Shown here: positions 42,552 to 50,727 of the stretch, piece after piece
How positions within the stretch are numbered: the first letter of the stretch is position 1
How the letters are laid out: the number at the start of each line of letters is the position of its first letter
DNA from: Woeseiaceae bacterium
GTDB taxonomy: Bacteria; Pseudomonadota; Gammaproteobacteria; Steroidobacterales; Woeseiaceae
Assembly: GCA_028277185.1 (NCBI GenBank)
Contig: JANQGQ010000016.1
Location: forward strand, 1 to 64,000
Direction of reading: 5' to 3'
Length of the DNA stretch: 64,000 nt
The notes under the pieces: generated by a model
Databases searched by the model: none
Seen by the model: only the letters and a program-made list of their open reading frames with translations
What the model was told of the DNA's origin: nothing
Position numbers and translations under genes: made by a program

Positions 42552-45213
42552 ACTGAGCCCGGAACGCTGGGCGCGTATCCAATCGCTGTTCGACGGCGTG
42601 ACCGCGCTGCCGGCCGCGAAACGCGAAGCCTGGCTGAGCGAACACTGCGGCGACGATCCCGCGCTTCGCGACTACGTCGCTTCGCTACTGCTGGCAGACC
42701 CGGGTGTCGACGCGACCGTCGAGCATACGATCGCGGGCGCCGCACGCGATGTCTTCGGCGAACCCGGCGACAACGAGGTCGCGGGCGAAACGATTGGGCC
42801 CTACCGCATCGAGCGGCTGCTTGGCGAAGGCGGAATGGGCATGGTCTATCTGGCTTCCCGCGCCGACGAGCAGTTCGAGCAGCAGGTTGCGATCAAGCTC
42901 GGAAGGCACCGGCTGATCGATCCGCAGACCGAGTACCGGCTGCGCCACGAGCGCCAGATCCTTGCCGACCTGGACCATCCCGGCATAGCGCGCCTGTTCG
43001 ACGGCGGCACGACGAACGAGGGCGTGCCCTATATCGTCATGGAGTACATCGACGGTGTAAGGATAGACACTTACTGCGACCTGCACCGCCTCGGCATCAA
43101 CGATCGCCTCGAACTGTTCCGGCAGATCTGCCTTGCCGTGCACCATGCTCACCAGAACCTGATCATTCACCGTGACATCAAGCCTTCGAATATTCTCGTC
43201 ACCGAAGACGGCACGCCGAAACTACTCGACTTCGGTATCGCCAAGCTGACGGACGCAGCCGGCGCGGCGACCCAGGGCCTGACCCAGGAGGGCGCCGTCG
43301 TGATGACGCCGGCGAACGCCACGCCCGAGCAGATCCTCGGGCAGCCGGTAACTACCGCCACGGACGTTTACGGACTCGGTCTGCTCCTGTACCGCCTGCT
43401 GTCGGGCGTCCGGCCCTTTAATGTGGACTCGATGACCCCGTCGGACATCGCCCGCTGGGTCTGCGAAGAAACGCTGCCGGCACCGTCTGTGCGGCTGCAG
43501 CGGCTCCGGCACGGCCCTGGCAACCATGCGGCTGCGCGAGCCAGGGTAGCCGGGATCGCCGACGGCCGGCGGCTCACCGAGGAACGCCTGGTCCGGCGGC
43601 TCCGCGGGGACCTCGATACGATCATCATGCAGGCGCTCAGCAAGGAACCGGCGCGGCGCTATCGTTCGGCGGGTGCACTTGCCGAAGACACCGAGCTGCA
43701 CCTCAAGTCCATGCCGATTCAGGCCCGGCGCGATGCCTGGACTTACCGCACCGCCAAGTTTGTCCGGCGCCACTATGTCGGTGTGGCCGCAAGCGCGCTC
43801 ATTGCCTCTCTGCTCGTCGCGTTCAGTATCGTCGTATCGGTTCAGAACAGGACTATCGCCGCCGAGCGTGACACCGCGCGCGAAGTCTCGCGTTTTCTCG
43901 AAGACATTTTCCGCGCGCGGGACCCCGTACAAGCGCGCGGTGCGAACATCACGGCGAACGAACTACTCGCCGAAGGCTCACGGCGTATCCGACAGGAACT
44001 GACCGGGCAACCGGAGATCCAGTCGACGCTGATGGCCACGATGGGCCGTGCATACTACAACCTCGGGGAGTACGACGACGCTTCCGGCCTGCTGCAACAG
44101 GCACTCGACCTCGGCAATGCCAGCTTCGGTTCCTCCCACCCGGACATCGCCGTACTCCAGAACGATCTTGCCAAGACATTGATTCGGATACCCGAGTACG
44201 CGCGCGCCGAAGAATTGCTGACCAGCGCGCTGCGCTACAACGCGGAACGATACGGTGAGGACTCCGTCGCATGCGCGGAGAACCTGTTCCAACTTGCCGA
44301 ACTGCACCTGAAAAAAGGTGAGATCGCGGAGGCGGAGCGCTATGCGGAGTCCAGTATCGCGCTGTATGAAGCCTTCCGGGAGTCGCATCCCATCGACCTC
44401 GCGAAGGCCAAGAGCATTCTGGGCCGCATCCTGCAGGTCCGCGGTGACCTCGACCGAACCGAAGCGCTGTTGCTCGAGGCCATCGAAATTCTCGAACGCG
44501 AAGGCGCAAGCGATCATCCATGGATGGCTTACTTCCTGCAGAACCTGGGCGTTCTGCAGCGTTCGCGCGGCGATCTCGACGAAGCGGAGGCCTCCTTCGA
44601 CGCGGCGATCGAGGCGACGCAGAGGATAATGGGTCGGCCGCACACCCTCATTGCGGCAACTCTGATCAATAAAGGCAGTCTCCTGCACGAGCGTGCCGAC
44701 CTCGAGCAGGCCGAGGCCGTGATTCGCGAAGCGCTTGCCATGCATATCGAAACGCTCGGCCCGGAGCACCCGATGGTCGGCTACGATCAGACGTTTCTGG
44801 GTATGGTGCTGCACGACAGAGGCGACGTCGCGGGTGCAGAAGCAACGCTCAACGCCGCTATAGATCTCTACGAACGAATTCTCGATCCCGGGCATCAATA
44901 CACGGCCTCCGCGATGACCGAACTCGGTGCGGTCCTCAACACGCGCGGTCGTAGTGACCGCGCAGTCACGCTCCTCGAAGAAGCGCTGGCGATAAGACTC
45001 AAGGACTACCCGCCCGATCACCCTCTCGTCGCGGCGACGAGGGCCGAACTCGGTGACGCATGGCTGCGGCTCGGCGATCATGGCCGGGCGGAGGAACTAC
45101 TCACATCGAGCACCGAAACGCTTGCCGACACGCCCGGACGACGCCGGGAACGCGCCCGCGCGGCTCTCGAACGCCTCGAGGCTGCACTGAGCGACGGCGT
45201 TGAGCAGCGCTAG
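42532..45213 (+). CDS. Membrane Ser/Thr protein kinase with C-terminal TPR domain
   Basis: An 893-residue protein: an N-terminal helical leader, a Hanks-type kinase (about 90-390), a transmembrane helix (about 415-438, VGVAASALIASLLVAFSIVV), and about ten tetratricopeptide repeats outside the membrane (about 480-870). The kinase looks active: glycine loop GEGGMG, K122 in VAIKL, HRDIKPSN at 213-220 and DFG at 233. The APE region reads TPANATPEQ. It would sense a periplasmic protein or peptide through the TPR array and signal to the overlapping ECF sigma factor. The start ATG 42532 lies within the sigma gene; earlier starts are inside its reading frame only by chance. Confidence 0.9.
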   Translation: MSSATFELSPERWARIQSLFDGVTALPAAKREAWLSEHCGDDPALRDYVASLLLADPGVDATVEHTIAGAARDVFGEPGDNEVAGETIGPYRIERLLGEGGMGMVYLASRADEQFEQQVAIKLGRHRLIDPQTEYRLRHERQILADLDHPGIARLFDGGTTNEGVPYIVMEYIDGVRIDTYCDLHRLGINDRLELFRQICLAVHHAHQNLIIHRDIKPSNILVTEDGTPKLLDFGIAKLTDAAGAATQGLTQEGAVVMTPANATPEQILGQPVTTATDVYGLGLLLYRLLSGVRPFNVDSMTPSDIARWVCEETLPAPSVRLQRLRHGPGNHAAARARVAGIADGRRLTEERLVRRLRGDLDTIIMQALSKEPARRYRSAGALAEDTELHLKSMPIQARRDAWTYRTAKFVRRHYVGVAASALIASLLVAFSIVVSVQNRTIAAERDTAREVSRFLEDIFRARDPVQARGANITANELLAEGSRRIRQELTGQPEIQSTLMATMGRAYYNLGEYDDASGLLQQALDLGNASFGSSHPDIAVLQNDLAKTLIRIPEYARAEELLTSALRYNAERYGEDSVACAENLFQLAELHLKKGEIAEAERYAESSIALYEAFRESHPIDLAKAKSILGRILQVRGDLDRTEALLLEAIEILEREGASDHPWMAYFLQNLGVLQRSRGDLDEAEASFDAAIEATQRIMGRPHTLIAATLINKGSLLHERADLEQAEAVIREALAMHIETLGPEHPMVGYDQTFLGMVLHDRGDVAGAEATLNAAIDLYERILDPGHQYTASAMTELGAVLNTRGRSDRAVTLLEEALAIRLKDYPPDHPLVAATRAELGDAWLRLGDHGRAEELLTSSTETLADTPGRRRERARAALERLEAALSDGVEQR

Positions 45214-45269
45214 CTCGTCCGGCAGCCACCCGATATCCCTTAGCACTCAATCAACAGGACGACACCGCA

Positions 45270-46310
45270 ATGATCGATCGACGTAGCGCATTGAAATCTC
45301 TGATCGCCGCAACCCTGGTCAGCAGCGCCGGTACCCCTCTCGTCGCGCACGGCCGCGAGCGCATCATCAAACCGGCGCGGCTCGAGCCGGGGCAGACGAT
45401 CGGCCTCGTGACGCCTGCAAGCAATACGCTGGAAAACGAGGACATCGAAATGGCTGCCGACATCGTGCGGTCGCTGGGTTTCCGCGTGAAAAAGGCCGGG
45501 AACATCTACGCCCGTACGAACTATCTCGCCGGCAGCGACGAGGGCCGCGCCAGCGATCTGAACGCGATGTTCGCGGATGACGAAGTCGATGCGATCTTTT
45601 GCGTGCGCGGAGGCTACGGCACGACCCGGATTCTGCCCTACCTGGACTACGAGCTGATTCGCGCCAATCCGAAGGTGTTGATGGGCTACAGCGACATCAC
45701 CGGGCTGATCAACGCGATCTTCGTCAAAACGGGACTCGTCGGCTTTCACGGGCCGAATGCGTCGCAGAACTTCTCCGACTACGCGCTCGGCGAATACCGG
45801 AAAGTGCTCGTCGAGCCGAGTGCGCGTCCGGTCATCGGCCAGGCACCGCCTTTCGAGGCCCGTCCCGGCCGTATCGACAAAGTGAACCGTCTGACCCGGA
45901 TCGCGGGCGGCACCGCGCGCGGCCGGCTGATCGGCGGCAACCTGACCTTGCTGACGTCGATCAACGGGACGCCTTATGAGCCCGATTACAGCGACTGCAT
46001 ACTGTTTCTGGAGGACGTCTCGGAAGCGCCGTACCGCGTCGACCGAATGCTGACCGAGCTGTGGCTGTCCGGACATCTCGACAAGGTCAGCGGCGTCGCG
46101 ATCGGGAAGTTCACGGACTTCGAGAGCGACGGCAACCAGTTCAGCATGGAGGAGATTTTCCGCATGCGCTTCGAGCCGCTCGGCGTGCCCACGCTGCGCG
46201 GCCTGATGATCGGCCACATCGAGGACCAGACCACGGTGCCGGTCGGCATCGAGGCGGAGCTTAACGTCGACGCCGGAACGCTAACGCTGCTGGAACGCGC
46301 CGTCAGCTAG
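45270..46310 (+). CDS. ldcA: LD-carboxypeptidase (S66 family), periplasmic muropeptide tetrapeptidase
   Basis: A 346-residue S66 peptidase that removes the terminal D-Ala from muropeptide tetrapeptides (L-D cleavage). The triad is intact: S141 in MGYSDITG, a glutamate in LEDVSEAP (about 248-252), and H316 in GHIEDQTTVPVG. The N-terminus MIDRRSALKSLIAATLVSSA is a signal peptide with a twin-arginine-like RRSALK, unlike the cytoplasmic E. coli LdcA, so this copy should act in the periplasm. It is the first gene of the salvage island and stands alone on the plus strand, convergent with murA. It would yield tripeptides for the NlpC/P60 enzyme at 61749. Confidence 0.9.
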   Translation: MIDRRSALKSLIAATLVSSAGTPLVAHGRERIIKPARLEPGQTIGLVTPASNTLENEDIEMAADIVRSLGFRVKKAGNIYARTNYLAGSDEGRASDLNAMFADDEVDAIFCVRGGYGTTRILPYLDYELIRANPKVLMGYSDITGLINAIFVKTGLVGFHGPNASQNFSDYALGEYRKVLVEPSARPVIGQAPPFEARPGRIDKVNRLTRIAGGTARGRLIGGNLTLLTSINGTPYEPDYSDCILFLEDVSEAPYRVDRMLTELWLSGHLDKVSGVAIGKFTDFESDGNQFSMEEIFRMRFEPLGVPTLRGLMIGHIEDQTTVPVGIEAELNVDAGTLTLLERAVS

Positions 46311-46326
46311 TGCTCTCAAAGGGACT

Positions 46327-47586
46327 TCAGGAGCCGTCGACGCGCCGAATGTCGGCACCCAGCGCCGCAAGCTTCTTCTCGAGGTGCTCGTAGCCCCGGT
46401 CGAGATGGTAGATGCGGTTGACCCGCGTCGTGCCCCCCGCGATCAGGCCGGCCAGAATCAGGCTGGCGCTTGCGCGCAGGTCCGTCGCCATGACCTCGGC
46501 GCCGCTCAGGCCCCCGCGCTTGCCGCGAACCACGGCGACGAGCGCCATCGGCGTGATATCCGCCCCGAGACGCACGAGTTCCTGAACGTGCATGAAACGA
46601 TTCTCGAAGATGCCTTCGGTGATCACCGACGTCCCGCTGGCCTGCGTCATCAGGGCCATGAACTGCGCCTGCAGGTCGGTCGGAAAGCCGGGATACGGCG
46701 CCGTCGTGAGATCGGTGCTGTTCCAGGCCGCAGCAGGAAGGACCTCCAGCCAGTCATCGCCCTGGGCCAGGTCGAAGCCGCATTCCCGTAGCTTCGCGAC
46801 GAGCGCCTCGAGATGGGCCGGATTGCAGGCCGTCACGCGGACGTTGCCACCGGTGATCGCGCCTGCCAGCAACAGCGTCCCGGCCTCGATGCGGTCGGGA
46901 ATGACGGCGTGCCGGGCCGGCTCCAGCGCGTCGACGCCAGTGACCGAGATTACGCTCGTGCCCTCGCCCTCGATCTTCGCGCCCATCGCGCGCAGGAAGT
47001 GCACCAGGTCGACGACCTCGGGTTCCTTGGCCGCGTTCTCGATGAGCGTCTCGCCCTCGGCCAGCACCGCCGCCATCAGCGCATTCTCGGTGCCGCCGAC
47101 CGTGAGCTTCTCGAACAGGATGCGCGCACCCTTGAGACGCTCGGCACGCGCGATGACGTAGCCGGCCTCGACGCTGACGTCGGCGCCGAGACGCCGCATC
47201 GTGTCGACGTGCAGATCGACCGGCCGGGTCCCGATCGCGCAGCCGCCGGGCAGACTGACGCGGGCCTCGCCGTAGCGCGCCAGAAGCGGGCCGAGACAGA
47301 GGATGCTTGCACGCATCTTGCGCACGAGATCGTAGGGCGCCAGCGCCTCGTCGGGCCGGGACACGTTGACGTTAAGCGAATGCCCGTCGCGCGACGTTCT
47401 GCAGCCGAGGGCCCTCAAGAGCAGCTCGGTCGAATCGATGTCCCGAAGCGCCGGCACGTTTTCGAGCACATGGTCGCCGTCAGCCAGCAGCGTGGCGAAG
47501 AGTATCGGCAGCGCCGCGTTCTTTGCTCCGCTCGTGGCGACGCTGCCCGACAGCTGCCGTCCGCCCGTGACGACTATGGCGTCCAT
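46327..47586 (-). CDS. murA: UDP-N-acetylglucosamine 1-carboxyvinyltransferase MurA
   Basis: A 419-residue MurA, the first committed enzyme of peptidoglycan precursor synthesis (UDP-GlcNAc plus phosphoenolpyruvate). K22 in TSGAKNA, the fosfomycin-binding cysteine C116 in GGCAIGTRPVDLH, and the C-terminal HLDRGYEHLEKKL are all present, and length is normal. It is the last gene of the murQ / kinase / permease / murA operon, 1 bp after the permease stop. MurA usually lies elsewhere; whether this is the only copy cannot be told from the window. Confidence 0.95.
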   Translation of the reverse strand: MDAIVVTGGRQLSGSVATSGAKNAALPILFATLLADGDHVLENVPALRDIDSTELLLRALGCRTSRDGHSLNVNVSRPDEALAPYDLVRKMRASILCLGPLLARYGEARVSLPGGCAIGTRPVDLHVDTMRRLGADVSVEAGYVIARAERLKGARILFEKLTVGGTENALMAAVLAEGETLIENAAKEPEVVDLVHFLRAMGAKIEGEGTSVISVTGVDALEPARHAVIPDRIEAGTLLLAGAITGGNVRVTACNPAHLEALVAKLRECGFDLAQGDDWLEVLPAAAWNSTDLTTAPYPGFPTDLQAQFMALMTQASGTSVITEGIFENRFMHVQELVRLGADITPMALVAVVRGKRGGLSGAEVMATDLRASASLILAGLIAGGTTRVNRIYHLDRGYEHLEKKLAALGADIRRVDGS

Positions 47587-47587
47587 T

Positions 47588-48868
47588 TCAGTCCGTCCCG
47601 TCCTTGCGCCCGAAGGATGGGTCCAGCGGTATCAGCGCGACCACGAGAAACGACGGGATCGTCGCGAGCAATATCCAGACGAAAAAGCCCTGGTAGCCGA
47701 GCCACTCCTGGATCGCGCCCGACGCCATACCGGGCAGCATCATGCCGAGCGCCATGAAGCCGGTACAGATCGCATAGTGCGCGGTGCTGTGCTCGCCACG
47801 AGAAACGTAGAGCATGTAGAGGGTGTAGGCCGTAAAACCGACACCATAACCGAACTGCTCGATGCCGACAGCAATATTGACGATCAGGAGGCTTTCGGGC
47901 TGAAACCATGCAAGCAGCAGATACACGACGTTCGGCAGATTGATCGCGAGCACCATCCACCACAGCCAGCGCTTCAGGCCCGCGCTCGCCGCCGCGAAAC
48001 CGCCGAGAATGCCGCCTGCCGTGAGCATCAGCATGCCCACCGTCCCGTAGGTGAAGCCGACTTCTTCGGTGGCGAGACCGAGGCCGCCCACGTCGCGGCC
48101 GTCGAGCAGGAAAGGCGCCGCGATCTTGACGAGCTGCGCTTCGGCGAAGCGATACAGCAGGAGAAACAGAACCACGACGACGATGGACGGCTTTTTGAAG
48201 AAGCTCACGAAGGTCGTCACGAAACCCGACGTGAGATCGCGGAACGAGCGCACGGTACGGCGGGTATCCTTGAGCGGCCGCGGCAGGACGAGCCCGTGCC
48301 ACGCGGCAAGCACGAGGAAGCTCCCCGCCACCAGATAGAACACGATGCTCCAGGCCAGCGCGTTGTCGCCGGTCGAGGTCTCGAGCCAGCCCGCAAGCAT
48401 CACGAGCAGCCCCTGGCCGGTCAGCATCGCGGCCCGGTAGAAGGTATTGCGGATGCCTACCCACCACGCCTGGTCGTGATCGCTCAAGCCCAGGATGTAG
48501 AAGCCGTCAGCCGCAATGTCGTGCGTGGCCGAACTGAAGGCAAGCAGCCAGAACGCGGCAAGCGAGTAGCGAAAGAACGCGTCACCCGGAAGCGTCAGGG
48601 CGACTGCGGCGAAACCGGCGCCGATGAAGAGCTGGGTGAAGAGGATCCACAGCCTTCGGGTCCCGAGCAGATCGACGACCGGACTCCAGATCGGCTTGAT
48701 GACCCAGGGCAGGTACAGCCAGCTCGTGTAGAACGCAATGTCGGCGTTCGAAATCCCGAGCCGCTTGTACATGATCACGGACACGATCATCACCGCGACG
48801 TAGGGCAGGCCCTCCGCGAAATACAGACTCGGTACCCAGCGGACCGGGCGCGAAGGCGGCGACGTCAT
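47588..48868 (-). CDS. AmpG-like MFS muropeptide permease
   Basis: A 426-residue major-facilitator transporter with about 12 transmembrane helices. The N-terminal VPSLYFAEGLPYVAVMIVSV followed by YTSWLYLPWVIKP is typical of the AmpG-like family that imports anhydro-muropeptides or their sugars. It overlaps the kinase stop by 4 bp (ATGA) and is followed 1 bp later by murA. This placement between an amino-sugar kinase, MurQ and MurA supports transport of MurNAc-containing or GlcNAc-anhydroMurNAc cargo. The ATG at 48868 is preferred over a start 16 codons upstream inside the kinase gene. Confidence 0.85.
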   Translation of the reverse strand: MTSPPSRPVRWVPSLYFAEGLPYVAVMIVSVIMYKRLGISNADIAFYTSWLYLPWVIKPIWSPVVDLLGTRRLWILFTQLFIGAGFAAVALTLPGDAFFRYSLAAFWLLAFSSATHDIAADGFYILGLSDHDQAWWVGIRNTFYRAAMLTGQGLLVMLAGWLETSTGDNALAWSIVFYLVAGSFLVLAAWHGLVLPRPLKDTRRTVRSFRDLTSGFVTTFVSFFKKPSIVVVVLFLLLYRFAEAQLVKIAAPFLLDGRDVGGLGLATEEVGFTYGTVGMLMLTAGGILGGFAAASAGLKRWLWWMVLAINLPNVVYLLLAWFQPESLLIVNIAVGIEQFGYGVGFTAYTLYMLYVSRGEHSTAHYAICTGFMALGMMLPGMASGAIQEWLGYQGFFVWILLATIPSFLVVALIPLDPSFGRKDGTD

Positions 48869-49821
48869 GCGACGCTCTCCCGCCGCGACAGACGACGAGC
48901 AGCCATCTGCACACAACCCGCGACCGGCTCGGGCACCGTGCAGACGCTGGCGGGTACCGTGCCGAGCGCTTCGAGTTGCTCGAGGACCGCGTTGCGATAC
49001 GGGCTGCTGCCCGTCAGCACGCCGCCCGCTGCGCCCAGGGCCGCGCCCCGCGTCATCCCGAGGTTGGCGGCGACCGCATGGATCAAGCGGGCCGCGTCCC
49101 GGGCGCCGCGCGCGACGATGGTGCGCGCGACCTCGTCGCCGGTCGCGGCGAGTTCGATCAGGGGTTCGGCGCAGGCGGCGATCTCCCGGCGCACGTCGCC
49201 GCGCGCCTCGAGGCGCGCGAGGATTTCGCGGGGCTTCTGCGCGCCCGTGTACCCGACGAGCGCGTCCACGAGGCTCGTCGGCGGCCCGGTACCGTCGCTG
49301 GCGCCCGCGACGGCTGCCAGCGCACGGCGGCCGAGATCGAAGCCGCTACCTTCGTCCCCGAACCAGAATCCCCAGCCGCCCGTCACGGTTCGCTTGCCTT
49401 CCGCGTTGACGCCGCCGGCTACCGACCCGGTTCCCACGATCACGGCAAGCCGCGGGCCGCTATCCGCCGCAAGCGACAGCACGGGATCGAGATCGGATAC
49501 AACCGCGAGGTCGCGTGCCAGCGCGCGCCGCGCCGCCCAGTCCGCGACGAGAGCCTGCACGTCGTCGCGCCCACTGCCCGCAAGCGCCAGCACGGCACTG
49601 TCGATGGAGGCAGAATCGACGCCGCCCTCTGCGAGCACCCGATCCACGACACTATCCAGGTTGGCGCGGCCCTCGACAGCGCCCACCGCCTGGAGATTGG
49701 ACGGCCCGCTCCTCGCCTCGGCAAGCACGACGATTGCGCCGGATGCATCGACCGCTGCAAGCCGCGCCGCGGTTTTGGAACCGCCGCCGTCGATGCCGAG
49801 CACGAGGCGCTGCTCGTTCAT
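48865..49821 (-). CDS. BadF/BadG-type amino-sugar kinase (GlcNAc/MurNAc kinase)
   Basis: A 318-residue ASKHA-fold kinase with the phosphate-binding GIDGGGSKT at about 9-17, VIVGTGSVAG near 127-136 and the adenosine-side GGWGFWFGDEGSG. Bacterial members phosphorylate GlcNAc, and MurK phosphorylates both MurNAc and GlcNAc at C6. No AnmK, AmgK/MurU or MurP is encoded in the window, so this kinase is the natural source of MurNAc-6-phosphate for MurQ, whose gene overlaps it by 4 bp (ATGA). Its stop in turn overlaps the AmpG-like permease start by 4 bp. A MurK-like dual specificity is inferred. Confidence 0.87.
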   Translation of the reverse strand: MNEQRLVLGIDGGGSKTAARLAAVDASGAIVVLAEARSGPSNLQAVGAVEGRANLDSVVDRVLAEGGVDSASIDSAVLALAGSGRDDVQALVADWAARRALARDLAVVSDLDPVLSLAADSGPRLAVIVGTGSVAGGVNAEGKRTVTGGWGFWFGDEGSGFDLGRRALAAVAGASDGTGPPTSLVDALVGYTGAQKPREILARLEARGDVRREIAACAEPLIELAATGDEVARTIVARGARDAARLIHAVAANLGMTRGAALGAAGGVLTGSSPYRNAVLEQLEALGTVPASVCTVPEPVAGCVQMAARRLSRRESVA

Positions 49822-50708
49822 TCGCCGAGCGCCTCGCGCAGACGCCCGTTCGCCGCAAGCAGACGCTCACGCGCCGGCCCGGGACCGATCCCGAGGCGCG
49901 TAGCGACCACAGCGGTCTTGAGTTCGCCGCCGCAATCGTCCAGCGCGGCTTGGGCCGTCTCCCGATCGAGATCGGTCAGCGCCATCAGCAGCCTCAGGCT
50001 GCGCCGTTCGAGCTTGCGGTTGCTTGCCTTCAGATCGACCATGAGATTGCCGTAGGTCTTGCCGAGCCGCACCATCGCGCCCGTCGACAGCATGTTCAGG
50101 ACCATCTTCGTTGCGGTACCGGCCTTCATGCGCGTCGAGCCGGCCAGCACTTCGGGCCCGACCACGGGGGCGATCATGATGTCCACGAGATCGGCAATCG
50201 CGGCGGGTCGGTTGCAGCTCAGGCCGATCGTCGTCGCGCCGGCGTCGCGTGCATACCCCATCGCGCCGATCACGTAGGGCGTCGAACCGCTGGCAGCAAT
50301 GCCGACGAGCACGTCGCCAGCACTGAAGCCCGAACGGGCAAGATCGGCGGCGCCCGCCTCACGACTGTCTTCGGCACCCTCGACCGCATTGCGCAGGGCG
50401 CCGTCACCACCCGCGATGAGCCCGACGACCTGCCTTGGATCGGCGCTGAAAGTCGGCGGGATTTCCGATGCATCGAGTACGCCGAGCCGGCCGGAAGTGC
50501 CGGCTCCGACGTAGAACAGTCGACCGCCGGTCGCAAGCCGTACGACGATGCGATCGATCGCGACGGCTATCGCCTCGGCCTCACTTGCGACCGCGGCAGC
50601 AATCGATGCATCCTCGCGATTGATCAGACGCACCAGCTCGAGCGTATCGAGCCTGTCCAGATCCGCGGACGCGGGATTGGCCGCCTCGGTCGTCGGTTCA
50701 GCTTCCAT
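49818..50708 (-). CDS. murQ: N-acetylmuramic acid 6-phosphate etherase MurQ
   Basis: A 296-residue SIS-domain enzyme that cleaves the lactyl ether of MurNAc-6-phosphate to give GlcNAc-6-phosphate and D-lactate. Length matches E. coli MurQ. Diagnostic segments are AGTSGRLGVLDASEIPPTFS, VGIAASGSTPYVIGA and GSTRMKAGTATKMVLNMLST, plus the C-terminal UBA-like DRETAQAALDDCGGELKTAV. ATG 50708 is the start; the longer upstream frame lies antisense to namZ. It is the first gene of its operon and is separated by only 19 bp from the divergent namZ start, so the promoters must lie within the opposing coding sequences or overlap there. Confidence 0.93.
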   Translation of the reverse strand: MEAEPTTEAANPASADLDRLDTLELVRLINREDASIAAAVASEAEAIAVAIDRIVVRLATGGRLFYVGAGTSGRLGVLDASEIPPTFSADPRQVVGLIAGGDGALRNAVEGAEDSREAGAADLARSGFSAGDVLVGIAASGSTPYVIGAMGYARDAGATTIGLSCNRPAAIADLVDIMIAPVVGPEVLAGSTRMKAGTATKMVLNMLSTGAMVRLGKTYGNLMVDLKASNRKLERRSLRLLMALTDLDRETAQAALDDCGGELKTAVVATRLGIGPGPARERLLAANGRLREALGE

Positions 50709-50727
50709 CGAACGGAATCTCTTCACA

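Noticed and set aside
47366..49903. 845-codon plus-strand frame over murA, the permease and the kinase
   Set aside because: Composition is low-complexity and basic; three well-defined minus-strand genes with 4-bp overlaps occupy the same DNA.
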